The notes: a model not told the origin generated them from the sequence alone. 64,000 nucleotides of DNA from Haematospirillum jordaniae (GCF_001611975.1 NZ_CP014525.1:2038001-2102000), one strand, 5' to 3'. Shown: positions 46,138-54,517, counted from the first letter of the stretch. Numbers and translations are program-made.

Positions 46138-46887
46138 CTACGACAAGGCCATAGCCGTATCCACAGAAAGAGCGTCACGCAAAACAGCCTGCGCCGCATC
46201 CGTAAAGTCCCCGGTAGCATTGTGCAGGACAATCCCGGGCAAAAGACGCATCGGCGAACCGTACCCCTTGCGGGCACGAACCAATACCCTCTTTGCCTCC
46301 TGACCAACGCGGGGCCATAGGGGAATGATCTCCACCCCACCGGCACGCCCCTGCAAGGTTGCCAGCATTTCCCCCAGACGATCCATACGATGCACAACGA
46401 CCAGCCACCCACCTAGCTTCAGGCAGCGCAGACAAAATATCATCCAGTCCCGAAGGGGCACATTCTCCATGTGGGCATGCGCGCGCCCTGGATCGGAAGG
46501 AAAAGTACCCTGCCCGTGATACGGAGGATTGGAAATCACAACATCGAACGAAGATCCCGGAACGGGCGCAGGCCTGCTACGCAAATCGGCACACAGGACA
46601 TTGCAGCGGTCCTCATACCCGTTAACAAGAACCGACTGTCGCGCCAGATCGGCATGGGACGGGACAAGCTCGACACCACACAGAGAATCAACCGGCAGAC
46701 GCGCCAACAAACACAAGGCCGCCGCCCCGGTTCCCATTCCTACATCCAGAACTTTCCCGCAGCCGAACCCCGGAACAGCCGCAGCCAGAAAGACAGGATC
46801 CAGCGCGACACGATAACCCTCCAACGGCTGAAGAAGGCGCACACGCCCCCCCAGCAACTTATTCTCTTCCACCATTGCCTTCATCAT
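46138..46887 (-). CDS. TrmN6-like tRNA/RNA adenine-N6 methyltransferase
   Basis: A 249-residue class I methyltransferase. VLDVGMGTGAAALCLLAR is the SAM motif and VISNPPYHGQG is the NPPY active-site motif of N6-adenine or related exocyclic-amine methylation. The N-terminal LLGGRVRLLQPLEGYRVALDPV segment is typical of the TrmN6/YfiC group that modifies A37 of tRNA1(Val). It is divergent from the polyprenyl synthase gene. Two adjacent ATG codons (46887, 46884) may start it. The substrate is assigned by family only. Confidence 0.82.
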   Translation of the reverse strand: MMKAMVEENKLLGGRVRLLQPLEGYRVALDPVFLAAAVPGFGCGKVLDVGMGTGAAALCLLARLPVDSLCGVELVPSHADLARQSVLVNGYEDRCNVLCADLRSRPAPVPGSSFDVVISNPPYHGQGTFPSDPGRAHAHMENVPLRDWMIFCLRCLKLGGWLVVVHRMDRLGEMLATLQGRAGGVEIIPLWPRVGQEAKRVLVRARKGYGSPMRLLPGIVLHNATGDFTDAAQAVLRDALSVDTAMALS

Positions 46888-47054
46888 TCTGGTTACAGTT
46901 TTTATATCCTAGCAAAGCGACTGGAAACCATCACCAGCATCAGACCGCACAAAAGCATTTATGACCACAGGGGCATTGTTCCTTGACCGCAACAGCGCCG
47001 AAATCCTATGCTCCGGCGCACACTGTAACTCCTCCAGACTATTCAGGATTGGCC

Positions 47055-48086
47055 GTGACCAACCCACCAAACGCCGAAACAATAGCCTGTCCGCAGACGG
47101 CAGATACCAACGCCTTGGATGTGCTGGGCGATCTTGTTGCCGATGACATGAAACGCGTCAACGAGACAATTGTCCAGCGCATGCAAAGCCCGGTTGCCCT
47201 CATACCCCAGTTAGCGGGTCATCTTGTTGCGGCCGGAGGCAAGCGTCTGCGCCCTATGCTGACCTTGGCAAGCGCGCGCCTGTGCGGCTATGAGGATGGA
47301 GAAGACCACATTCGCCTGGCAACTTGTGTAGAGTTCATCCACACAGCCACGCTGCTGCATGATGACGTGGTGGATGAGAGCGTCCTCCGTCGTGGCCAAG
47401 CCAGCGCCAACGCCCTTTTTGGTAACAAGCCCAGCGTTCTGGTCGGGGACTTTCTGTTCTCAAGGGCCTTCGAGCTGATGGTCGAAGTTGGCAACCTGCC
47501 CGTCTTGGGCATCCTGTCCCGCGCCTCTGCCGTCATTGCCGAAGGCGAAGTGCAGCAGTTGATCACCACCAATGACATTGATACAAGAGAGGAGTCTTAT
47601 CTGGAGGTCATCAGCGGCAAGACCGCAGAATTGTTTGCAGCCGCATGCAAGGTTGGCGCCGAGGTTGCCGGACGCACACATGCCGAGGCCAATGCTCTCT
47701 ACGCATACGGTATGGCCTTAGGGCTGGCCTTCCAGATCGTGGACGATTGCCTTGATTATTCCGCCAACCAGGAACGCCTAGGGAAAACTATTGGCGACGA
47801 CTTCCGTGAAGGAAAGATTACCCTGCCAGTTATCCTAGCCCTACAACAGGCCAACCGTGACGAACGTGCATTCTGGAGCCGAACACTCGGGGAACTACAG
47901 CAGAATGAAGGGGACTTGGAGCAGGCCATGGCATTGATGAAACGCCACGGCGCCTTGGAAGCAACCGCGCAACGGGCACGTGAATACGGCGAGCAGGCAA
48001 AGGAAGCCCTGAAGATTTTCCCGCCCTCCCCCATGCATCAGGCTCTCCGCGATATTGTTGGCTTTTGCATCAGCCGGGCCTGGTAA
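47055..48086 (+). CDS. Octaprenyl/polyprenyl diphosphate synthase
   Basis: A 343-residue trans-prenyltransferase that builds the ubiquinone side chain or a similar all-trans chain by repeated IPP addition. The first Asp-rich motif is in LLHDDVVDES and the second in QIVDDCLDYS; GGKRLRPML and GKTAELFAAAC are also conserved. The GTG at 47055 has AGGA eight bases upstream; a TTG at 46983 (AGGGG upstream) would add 24 residues and cannot be excluded. Chain length cannot be fixed by eye. Two tRNA genes follow. Confidence 0.92.
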   Translation: MTNPPNAETIACPQTADTNALDVLGDLVADDMKRVNETIVQRMQSPVALIPQLAGHLVAAGGKRLRPMLTLASARLCGYEDGEDHIRLATCVEFIHTATLLHDDVVDESVLRRGQASANALFGNKPSVLVGDFLFSRAFELMVEVGNLPVLGILSRASAVIAEGEVQQLITTNDIDTREESYLEVISGKTAELFAAACKVGAEVAGRTHAEANALYAYGMALGLAFQIVDDCLDYSANQERLGKTIGDDFREGKITLPVILALQQANRDERAFWSRTLGELQQNEGDLEQAMALMKRHGALEATAQRAREYGEQAKEALKIFPPSPMHQALRDIVGFCISRAW

Positions 48087-48118
48087 AGGGAAATCTGCAA
48101 CATGCGAACAATGAGACC

Positions 48119-48147
48119 TTGCTGCACCATTCCAGTAAGGTTATAAG
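48119..48147 (+). promoter_or_regulatory. Promoter of first tRNA-Pro gene
   Basis: TTGCTG (48119-48124), 17 bases, TATAAG (48142-48147), 35 bases before the mature tRNA. The -10 box and the bases around it (GTTATAAGCAC) are repeated exactly before the second tRNA copy. Confidence 0.6.
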
Positions 48148-48182
48148 CACCTTCCTTCGCGCCCTCAGGGATGCATGGATAT

Positions 48183-48259
48183 CGGAGTGTAGCTCAGCCT
48201 GGTAGAGCACTGTCTTCGGGAGGCAGGGGCCGGAGGTTCGAATCCTCTCACTCCGACCA
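48183..48259 (+). tRNA. tRNA-Pro (anticodon CGG), copy 1
   Basis: A 77-base cloverleaf with encoded CCA. Acceptor CGGAGTG pairs with CACTCCG, the T arm reads GGAGG TTCGAAT CCTCT, and the anticodon arm is CTGTC/GGCAG with loop TTCGGGA, so anticodon CGG reads proline codon CCG. It is identical base for base to the second copy 200 bases downstream. Confidence 0.97.
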
Positions 48260-48265
48260 TTTTAG

Positions 48266-48294
48266 AAGCGCCGCCTTCAAGCGGTGCTTTTTTT
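48266..48294 (+). terminator. Rho-independent terminator after tRNA-Pro copy 1
   Basis: Stem AAGCGCCGC (48266-48274) with GCGGTGCTT (48281-48289), one G-U pair, six-base loop, then seven T. It shows that the two tRNA genes are separate transcription units. Confidence 0.9.
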
Positions 48295-48328
48295 GCAGAA
48301 TAAGGGACATGCTCCCAGATAATTGTTC

Positions 48329-48357
48329 TTGCCAGGGAAATTCAGGAACGTTATAAG
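48329..48357 (+). promoter_or_regulatory. Promoter of second tRNA-Pro gene
   Basis: TTGCCA (48329-48334), 17 bases, TATAAG (48352-48357), 25 bases before the mature tRNA. A better -35 box than copy 1, with the same -10 surroundings. Confidence 0.68.
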
Positions 48358-48382
48358 CACACGCCTTGGCGCTGCAATGTAA

Positions 48383-48459
48383 CGGAGTGTAGCTCAGCCT
48401 GGTAGAGCACTGTCTTCGGGAGGCAGGGGCCGGAGGTTCGAATCCTCTCACTCCGACCA
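48383..48459 (+). tRNA. tRNA-Pro (anticodon CGG), copy 2
   Basis: Identical to copy 1 over all 77 bases, including CCA. Sequences on either side differ from those of copy 1 apart from the promoter core, so the gene bodies are kept alike by recent duplication or gene conversion. No T-rich terminator is seen after this copy. Confidence 0.97.
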
Positions 48460-48551
48460 GATTACGGCCCCAAGCAGGGGGAAATCAGTGACTTTCCATC
48501 AAGCTTTCTAATACGAGTGACCCAAACAAGGGACGCGTATTGTTTACCCTG

Positions 48552-48580
48552 TTGACGGAACTGCCGTATCACCTCATATC
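48552..48580 (+). promoter_or_regulatory. Possible promoter of grxD
   Basis: TTGACG (48552-48557), a 17-base spacer and CATATC (48575-48580), 57 bases before the grxD start. The -35 box is good and the -10 box weak. Confidence 0.4.
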
Positions 48581-48636
48581 CTTCACACCACATCTGTTTG
48601 GAAAACGGCGCAAACGCGCCAGACAAGGACGATATC

Positions 48637-48972
48637 ATGTCAGATCATCCGATTTTCAAGGACATCCAGCGCGACATCGACGAGAACGCCGTCGTTCTGT
48701 TCATGAAAGGGTCCCCAAACTTTCCGCAGTGCGGTTTTTCCGCTGCTGTCGTTCAGGTTCTCAGTCACTTCGGCGTTGATTTCAAAGGTATCAATGTTCT
48801 GGACAGCGACGAACTTCGCCAAGGCATCAAGGAATTCAGCAACTGGCCGACCATCCCCCAGCTGTACATCAAGGGGGAATTCATCGGCGGCTGTGATATC
48901 GTGCGCGAAATGGCAACAAACGGCGAGCTTGTTAAGTTGCTCCAAGACAAGGGAATACCCGTCAGCTCCTGA
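48637..48972 (+). CDS. grxD: Monothiol glutaredoxin GrxD
   Basis: A 111-residue monothiol glutaredoxin with the CGFS active site (Cys32 in PNFPQCGFS). Such proteins carry or transfer [2Fe-2S] clusters and partner with BolA proteins. WPTIPQLYIKGEFIGGCDIV gives the glutathione-binding cis-Pro and GGxD motifs. AAGGA lies at good spacing before ATG 48637; an upstream in-frame ATG at 48598 is rejected. In most alphaproteobacteria this gene follows purL-bolA; here it is about 47 kb away from bolA. Confidence 0.95.
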   Translation: MSDHPIFKDIQRDIDENAVVLFMKGSPNFPQCGFSAAVVQVLSHFGVDFKGINVLDSDELRQGIKEFSNWPTIPQLYIKGEFIGGCDIVREMATNGELVKLLQDKGIPVSS

Positions 48973-49039
48973 TGCATACCGAACCGGGCTGCCAGCAACA
49001 TCAGCGGCGCCCGGCTTCTTTGTGATCTCCTGCACATAA

Positions 49040-49067
49040 AAAAAGCCACCCTGATGGGTGGCTTTTT
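49040..49067. terminator. Bidirectional terminator between grxD and rpsD
   Basis: A perfect 12-base stem, AAAAAGCCACCC (49040-49051) with GGGTGGCTTTTT (49056-49067), and a four-base loop TGAT. T runs exist on both strands, serving the two convergent genes. Confidence 0.94.
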
Positions 49068-49089
49068 CGTATCCAGCTTCTCGAACGCC

Positions 49090-49704
49090 TTAGCGGCTGT
49101 AGAATTCGACCACCAGATTGGGTTCCATTTGCACCGGGTAAGGAACATCAGCAAGCTTCGGCGTACGAACAAACGTACCCTTCAGCGCCTTGGCGTCCAC
49201 TTCCATGTACTCAGGAACATCACGCTCGGACGAAGCGACCGCTTCCATGACCAAGGCCATTTCACGGGACTTTTCACGAACGGACACAACATCACCCTCA
49301 CGGACCATATAGGACTGGATGTTGACCCGACGGCCATTCACGCGCACATGGCCGTGGTTGATAAACTGGCGTGACGCAAACACGGTCGGCACAAACTTCA
49401 TACGGTACACAACGGCATCGAGACGACGCTCAAGAAGACCGATCAGGTTCTCGGAGGTATCGCCCTTGCGACGCACGGCTTCAGCGTAATACTTGCGGAA
49501 CTGCTTCTCGCTGATATTACCGTAGTAGCCCTTCAGCTTCTGCTTAGCCATCAGCTGAGTGCCATAATCCGAGGGCTTCTTGCGGCGCTGACCATGCTGA
49601 CCCGGACCATACTCACGCTTGTTGATCGGAGACTTGGCGCGGCCCCAGAGGTTAACGCCAAGGCGGCGGTCTATCTTGTACTTTGCGGAATGACGCTTCG
49701 ACAT
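49090..49704 (-). CDS. rpsD: 30S ribosomal protein S4
   Basis: A 204-residue primary 16S rRNA-binding protein of the small subunit. Conserved blocks include KYKIDRRLGVNLWGR, the GQHGQRRKKPSDYG region, the KLKGYYGNISEKQFRKYY segment, and the S4 RNA-binding domain with RRLDAVVYRMKF and FINHGHVRVNGRRVNI. It is a lone gene outside the ribosomal operons, as in many alphaproteobacteria. No strong ribosome site is visible (AGGGC about 10 bases upstream). Confidence 0.98.
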   Translation of the reverse strand: MSKRHSAKYKIDRRLGVNLWGRAKSPINKREYGPGQHGQRRKKPSDYGTQLMAKQKLKGYYGNISEKQFRKYYAEAVRRKGDTSENLIGLLERRLDAVVYRMKFVPTVFASRQFINHGHVRVNGRRVNIQSYMVREGDVVSVREKSREMALVMEAVASSERDVPEYMEVDAKALKGTFVRTPKLADVPYPVQMEPNLVVEFYSR

Positions 49705-49873
49705 AACAGGTCGTTGCCCTTTTAAAATCTATACGTTGTTGTCCCGATAGTCCGGCCCCGGATACACAGGAAACGGGCGGCGGGGCAAGGCATCCAAACC
49801 AAAAGCCATGCCCACATTCTCGGAAATGGAGGATGGCATTATCGCGATAGGTACCGCGATGTCAAATGATGAA

Positions 49874-50809
49874 TCAGCCACAAGACTGGTTCCGAGCTGA
49901 TCTAAACAGCTTCCAATATACGCCCCCCACAAAAACACCACCCCCAATTACGTTGGCGAGCGTCACAATACCAAGATTCTTCAGGGCGCTAACCGCATCA
50001 ATATGGGGGCGGCTGTCCACAGCTAATTTTCCAATATCCATCCAGAAGGAATCAGGAGCTCCATACTCGATCATCAACCCCATGGGAATAAAGTACATAT
50101 TGGCAACGCAGTGCTCTCCCCCTGCGGCAACAAAGCCGGCGATAGGCAACACAATCACTATAATCTTGTCAGCTACTGTACGACCGGCATTGGCCATCCA
50201 GACAGCCATACACACCATGATATTGCACAGAATGCCTAGAAAGAAAGCTTGGCTGGCTGGCAGAGACGCCTTCGCAGATGCAATATAAAGAGCGTTTGCG
50301 CCAACAACGCCATGCCCCTGCATGTACTGTCCACCAAGGAAGATCAGACCGGCAAAGGCCACGGCACCAACAAAGTTGGAACACCACACCACTGCCCATG
50401 AACGTACCATATGCCCAAAACTCAGACGCCCGCTGGCAACAGGCATACTTATCAAGCAATCACTGGTAAATAACTGACCACCCCCCAGCATAACCAAGGA
50501 AAGCCCGACTGTGAAACAGAAGCCTCCCAGCATTTTGGTAACCCCGTAGGGCAAGGCTGAATGCGGATCACCCGACATGACGACCGTAGCGAAAAGCGCA
50601 CCAACCCCGATAAAAATACCCGCTAGGACTCCTTGAATCATTTTTCCCGACAGACTGTTCACAGCTTTCTTGTATGCAAGATCCTCGTTGTACTGGGCAA
50701 GCTGGTCCGGGGGTAAGACATCAGGCGTCGAGCGGTGCGAGGACAAAGGCACACAAGGGGTCTGCTCATTGACAGCTGTGGGACTGACAGCCTGAACGGC
50801 GTGGTTCAT
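49874..50809 (-). CDS. focA: Formate/nitrite transporter family protein
   Basis: A 311-residue FNT-family channel with six membrane segments, expected as a pentamer in the inner membrane for formate or another small monovalent anion. GGGQLFTSDCL corresponds to the first re-entrant motif of the family, and GGEHCVANMYFIPMG carries the pore His. An N-terminal cytoplasmic stretch of about 55 residues precedes the first membrane segment, as in FocA. GGAGAG at 50821-50816 is well placed before the ATG. Formate and nitrite (NirC) types cannot be fully separated; FocA is favoured by the long N-terminus. Its 5' leader contains a terminator-like hairpin. Confidence 0.85.
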   Translation of the reverse strand: MNHAVQAVSPTAVNEQTPCVPLSSHRSTPDVLPPDQLAQYNEDLAYKKAVNSLSGKMIQGVLAGIFIGVGALFATVVMSGDPHSALPYGVTKMLGGFCFTVGLSLVMLGGGQLFTSDCLISMPVASGRLSFGHMVRSWAVVWCSNFVGAVAFAGLIFLGGQYMQGHGVVGANALYIASAKASLPASQAFFLGILCNIMVCMAVWMANAGRTVADKIIVIVLPIAGFVAAGGEHCVANMYFIPMGLMIEYGAPDSFWMDIGKLAVDSRPHIDAVSALKNLGIVTLANVIGGGVFVGGVYWKLFRSARNQSCG

Positions 50810-50832
50810 GGAATACTCTCCGTAGAATACTC

Positions 50833-50893
50833 AAAAAGAGGGGTACAGCATGGAATGCTATACCCGGATTATTTTTGGGCATATTAATCCGGG
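50833..50893 (-). promoter_or_regulatory. Candidate attenuator in the focA 5' leader
   Basis: On the minus strand, reading toward focA, a 9-base perfect stem (CCCGGATTA, 50893-50885, with TAATCCGGG, 50871-50863) comes first. It overlaps by GGG (50865-50863) an 11-base stem with one G-U pair (GGGTATAGCAT, 50865-50855, with ATGCTGTACCC, 50851-50841), which is followed by CTCTTTTT. The two hairpins are mutually exclusive, and the second is a rho-independent terminator 24 bases before the focA start. No minus-strand gene immediately precedes it that would need a terminator. Confidence 0.6.
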
Positions 50894-51046
50894 CGGCGGG
50901 AAAGGAAACCTGCAGAACAAGCAATGCCCCCATGCACCAAGCCGTGACCAGACGGACAACGGCTTGACACCCCGCTATGAGGACAAACCGGGGAAATGGT
51001 ACTCTTTCACCTCTATGCAGGCAGAACCGGGCGGCAGGGTACTTCC

Positions 51047-51721
51047 ATGACACAGACAGCAGACTGCTACGGCGTTCACTGGACCGATGGTATTGCTTGG
51101 CTGCACCAAGGCGGCGAACCGACAACCCTGGCCGACAAACCGGCACAACAAGTACAGGGCATTGCCCGCGAAGACCGCTGTAATCACGCGATTCCAATCC
51201 ACGCCACATCAGCCGCACAGCCACACAGGGAAATGCTGTCCACCGTCTGGAAAGACCTGATGTTTCAGGCCATGCTCCCTGTTCCCAAAACAGGCCCCGG
51301 GATCTGGTATTTTGATGTGGAGCTTCTCTACCCGACGCTGCTGTGCAAGCTTTCAAGCCCTGTCTTTGCGCCAATACGGGCCATGGCCAACATGACGCTG
51401 GAGCAAATTATCGACGCGATGGGCCAGAGCAACGTCCAACCGCTGCTTCTGACCGGGGTACGAGATCGTCATGCACAGCTGGTTGAACGCCTTGTGGCAG
51501 CAGCCCCGGCCCTGCCCCGCACCCTGATCCTGATCGGCAAGGCCGAGATGCCGCTTTCCCACTCGTTCAGCATGCTGCCCGATCTTCCCCTGCAAAACCT
51601 GATCCTGCCACCATGGGAACAGCTTGGCGCCAATATCCTGCGCGACTACATGCTCGGCCGCCTGACCAGCGAGGGTGGCGCCGGCTATGGCGCCTCAGAA
51701 AGCAGCAGCGCCGCAACCTGA
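51047..51721 (+). CDS. Hypothetical protein
   Basis: A 224-residue protein that I do not recognise. It has no signal peptide, membrane segment, Cys cluster or nucleotide motif. A centre segment VWKDLMFQAMLP and the later VQPLLLTGVRDRHAQLVERLVAAAPALPRTLILIG look like a folded alpha/beta domain; the tail is Gly/Ser/Ala-rich. The start at 51047 is chosen because a GGCAGGG-like site is upstream; the frame is open for 17 more codons. It lies between divergent focA and convergent trmJ (two bases between stops). Codon use resembles neighbouring genes, so it is likely real. Confidence 0.6.
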   Translation: MTQTADCYGVHWTDGIAWLHQGGEPTTLADKPAQQVQGIAREDRCNHAIPIHATSAAQPHREMLSTVWKDLMFQAMLPVPKTGPGIWYFDVELLYPTLLCKLSSPVFAPIRAMANMTLEQIIDAMGQSNVQPLLLTGVRDRHAQLVERLVAAAPALPRTLILIGKAEMPLSHSFSMLPDLPLQNLILPPWEQLGANILRDYMLGRLTSEGGAGYGASESSSAAT

Positions 51722-51723
51722 CC

Positions 51724-52614
51724 CTATTCAGGCTCTGCGTCACCTGCCCCGGAATGAAAATCCGGTGGAGTGTTGCTTCCGTTGCTGTTGCGAGGTGGAC
51801 GATCGGGACGACGCCCCCAGCGCAGCTCCCGCACGATACCGTGCAGAGTACGCACTTCCTGCGAACTCAGGCCATTGCGGGAAAAGATAGAACGAATATT
51901 CCGCACCATGCCCGGGCGCTTCTCAGGAACGCGTAAAAAGCCGCTGGCATCAAGCTCCCGCTCCAGATGCTGGTAAAGACCCGACAGTTCCTCTTGTGTT
52001 GCCAAGGGAGACTGCCGTTCAGGGGGGCGCTCGGACGGGGTTTCATCAAGGCCCGTAAACCATTCATACCCGACAAGCAAAACTGCCTGGGCCAAGTTCA
52101 GGGAACAAAACCACGGATTCAGGGGTATTTCCATGACGGCAGACGCCAGTGCAACATCATCGTTCTCCAGCCCTGTCCGTTCCCGGCCAAACAAAATACC
52201 GGCTGGCTGCAATGGCTGGGCTGCCAATGCCAGACGCATCTCAGCCCCGGCCTGACGCGGCGTTACAAGACGCTTCATCATGTCACGCCGCCGCGCTGTC
52301 GTTGCATAAACATGCACAAGATCAGCCACGGCATCTTCGGTCGAATCATAGATACGGGCCTGCTCCAGAACCGCATCGGCACCAGAAGACGCCGCCCGGG
52401 CCCGTTCCGTCAAATGATCAGGCCGAGGACGCACCAGACGCAAATCCCCTAGGCCACAATTCCCCATGGCGCGGGCACAGGTCCCAATATTTTCCCCAAG
52501 CTGGGGCTCCACCAGGATAATGGCCGGCGTCACCCCCCGAGCAGCCGTTACATCCTTTGGCAACAAGGCCCTTCCGCGTTCCCGCCATCCAGCCTCGGCC
52601 GGAATATCACTCAT
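51724..52614 (-). CDS. trmJ: TrmJ family tRNA (cytidine/uridine-2'-O) methyltransferase
   Basis: A 296-residue SPOUT-class methyltransferase that 2'-O-methylates residue 32 of several tRNAs. Knot motifs are VEPQLGENIGTCARAMGNCGL near the N-terminus, ILFGRERTGLENDD in the centre, and IPLNPWFCSLNLAQAVLLVGYE. The C-terminal helical extension (about 225-280) matches TrmJ rather than TrmL. The first ~25 residues and last ~25 are low-complexity. Its first bases overlap by eight the end of the upstream DUF2927-like gene, which suggests coexpression. Confidence 0.9.
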   Translation of the reverse strand: MSDIPAEAGWRERGRALLPKDVTAARGVTPAIILVEPQLGENIGTCARAMGNCGLGDLRLVRPRPDHLTERARAASSGADAVLEQARIYDSTEDAVADLVHVYATTARRRDMMKRLVTPRQAGAEMRLALAAQPLQPAGILFGRERTGLENDDVALASAVMEIPLNPWFCSLNLAQAVLLVGYEWFTGLDETPSERPPERQSPLATQEELSGLYQHLERELDASGFLRVPEKRPGMVRNIRSIFSRNGLSSQEVRTLHGIVRELRWGRRPDRPPRNSNGSNTPPDFHSGAGDAEPE

Positions 52615-53425
52615 GGTCGATCATTCCTCGTTGCTCCAATAATTCCGGTATCAATGGCAAAACATCATGCCGGGACTGCCCGGGCACAAAAGCGGGGTCA
52701 TAGACCAGCTCCGCCACTATGCGACCGGCAGGAAGAAATCCAAGCCCGTCAGGACGACTGCGGAATACATCAGATGCCGTGCGGGCATCAATCCCAAATC
52801 CCAAGGCCTTGGCCAAACCATGCCCCAGACATGTGGCACGCGCGGAACGCCCCACATCATCACGAACAAGCAGAACGACATTGCTCAAGGCAGGCCCTTC
52901 TGCACCCAACACGGTACAGCCACGGCGACGATCGGCGAGTTCAGCCGCATGGGTACGTGGGATCACATTCTGAAACGCCAGATCGGCCAAGGCTTGCTCT
53001 GGAAGAACCAGGATACGCAGGGAGGCATCGGATGGATCTTCCAGAAGGTGACGAGAATTCTCCGTGGCAGGCAAATCAACCAAGGAAAGAGACAGGCCAC
53101 GAACGCTGTTCCACGCTGTAACATACTCCCGCAACGCCATAGTCCAAGGACGCTCGTCATCATCACGCTCAAGGGGCTGGCCTTTTACACCCACAGTGAC
53201 CGGGGCTGTCCAGCGCCGAAGCACAGGCCCCTGCCCCGCCGGGCCCTGCTCCCCAAATCCGGAAAAGGCAACGGAATCGAAAAGCCTCACAACCTGTTCC
53301 GGCTGCGGTGCCCCCTGATGACGACCACCTAAAGCCGAGAACCAGGCAAGGGCAAACATCCCGAGGATCAACCCCGCCGTCAGGAACGCAACATTCCGGA
53401 ACATGATATAGCCAGGAGAATGCAT
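52607..53425 (-). CDS. DUF2927-like membrane-anchored protein
   Basis: A 272-residue protein with an N-terminal membrane segment or uncleaved signal (VAFLTAGLILGMFALAWF). The rest is probably periplasmic. The C-terminal part (CLGHGLAKALGFGIDA and the LVYDPAFVPGQSRHDVLPLI stretch) matches the general pattern of DUF2927, a family with a protease-like helix; the usual Glu residues before that helix appear as Gly-His here. The ATG at 53425 has AGGTGG about ten bases upstream; ATG 53404 is possible. Function unknown. It overlaps trmJ by eight bases. Confidence 0.65.
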   Translation of the reverse strand: MHSPGYIMFRNVAFLTAGLILGMFALAWFSALGGRHQGAPQPEQVVRLFDSVAFSGFGEQGPAGQGPVLRRWTAPVTVGVKGQPLERDDDERPWTMALREYVTAWNSVRGLSLSLVDLPATENSRHLLEDPSDASLRILVLPEQALADLAFQNVIPRTHAAELADRRRGCTVLGAEGPALSNVVLLVRDDVGRSARATCLGHGLAKALGFGIDARTASDVFRSRPDGLGFLPAGRIVAELVYDPAFVPGQSRHDVLPLIPELLEQRGMIDHE

Positions 53426-53611
53426 TTATAAGTACCACCTGTCTGCCGCCATGATTGCCACCGCTGCAAGGTGAAGCAAAGACACTGCCGCATTCAAGAC
53501 TTCTGTGAGAAGACCAAGACAGAATTCCCCTTGCGGGGTCAATCTTTGATGGTAAAAGATTTCAATGCTCACGTATTTATTCACCAGATCACAGCAAGGC
53601 ACGATCTTTTT

Positions 53612-54457
53612 ATGACCCTCATTCCATGGCTTTTTCTGTTTGCCGGTGCGGCGTTGCTATGGCTTCCCAACCGCTTCCGCACGCTGTCATATACCGTGCT
53701 GATCGCAGGCTATGGTGCAGCAGCCCTAAACGGGCACCTTGACTTCCCGGCTCTGGTTCCTGTCCTTCTTCTGGGACTCAGTGCCGTATTGATTCAACGG
53801 GAACGCTGGATCCGGACCGCCGGCTTTGCCCTGTTTACACTCACAGCAACGGTCCTTGCCCTTCACAAGGCTCCGGGATTCGAGAACCTTGAAGTCATCA
53901 CGGCTGATGTGCTGTCAGAGGGAGCCGCCCCGGCAAGCCTGTGGCTGAACCTCGACAAACCACTGGTCGGATTCTGGCTCATGCTGTTCCTTCCCTGGTG
54001 CCTTGCCGAACCCCATACAAAACATCCCGTGATACAGACAGCTTTGGTCTTGGCTGGAACGGTATCTGTATGCCTGGGCCTCGGCTTTATCACCGACAGT
54101 ATAACCTGGGCACCCAAATGGCCTGAATGGGGATGGCTGTGGGCACTGAACAATCTTCTTCTGGTTTCAATGGCCGAGGAGGCTTTCTTCAGAGGCTTTG
54201 TACAGGGAGGGATGGAACGCCTCTGGGGCCACAAACGGTACGGAAAAACACTGGCTCTGGTTCTTGCCGCGCTCTTGTTCGGGCTTGCCTACCACCGCGG
54301 TGGAATGGCCTGGATCAGCTTGGCAACTGTCGCCGGCATTGGCTATGGCCTGGCATGGCGTGCGGGGGGATTACGGTCTGCTGTGGCCACTCACTTTGGC
54401 CTGAACCTCATCCACTTTAGCTTGTTTACCTATCCCATCCTAGCGAGTGCCACCTGA
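53612..54457 (+). CDS. CPBP family intramembrane glutamic endopeptidase
   Basis: A 281-residue polytopic membrane protein of the CPBP (Abi/CAAX-protease-like) family. The catalytic motifs EEAFFRG, YHRGGMAW and HFGLNLIH are in the expected order in the last four membrane segments. About eight hydrophobic segments are seen. Natural substrates of bacterial members are mostly unknown; some process prenylated or bacteriocin-type peptides. The start ATG 53612 begins right at the first membrane segment; ATG 53549 or 53471 would add a polar tail and lack a ribosome site. It is convergent with argH. Confidence 0.85.
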   Translation: MTLIPWLFLFAGAALLWLPNRFRTLSYTVLIAGYGAAALNGHLDFPALVPVLLLGLSAVLIQRERWIRTAGFALFTLTATVLALHKAPGFENLEVITADVLSEGAAPASLWLNLDKPLVGFWLMLFLPWCLAEPHTKHPVIQTALVLAGTVSVCLGLGFITDSITWAPKWPEWGWLWALNNLLLVSMAEEAFFRGFVQGGMERLWGHKRYGKTLALVLAALLFGLAYHRGGMAWISLATVAGIGYGLAWRAGGLRSAVATHFGLNLIHFSLFTYPILASAT

Positions 54458-54474
54458 AACCTAGTCGAAAAGAG

Positions 54475-54494
54475 GGCGGGCCTGCAAGCCCGCC
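54475..54494. terminator. Hairpin between CPBP protease and argH
   Basis: GGCGGGC (54475-54481) pairs perfectly with GCCCGCC (54488-54494) across a six-base loop. On the minus strand it is followed by CTCTTTT, so it best terminates argH; the plus-strand side has only a short T stretch. Confidence 0.8.
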
Positions 54495-54517
54495 AGCCTG
54501 TTTCGTGCCTACCTTGA

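Noticed and set aside
48183..48459. tRNA pair as att sites of an integrated element
   Set aside because: Only 123 bases lie between the copies, with no integrase or cargo gene nearby.
50766..51374. A 202-codon minus-strand frame spanning the focA-unknown gene gap
   Set aside because: It overlaps focA's start and leader and the unknown gene, and its product is Arg/Ser/Trp-rich without folded-domain character.
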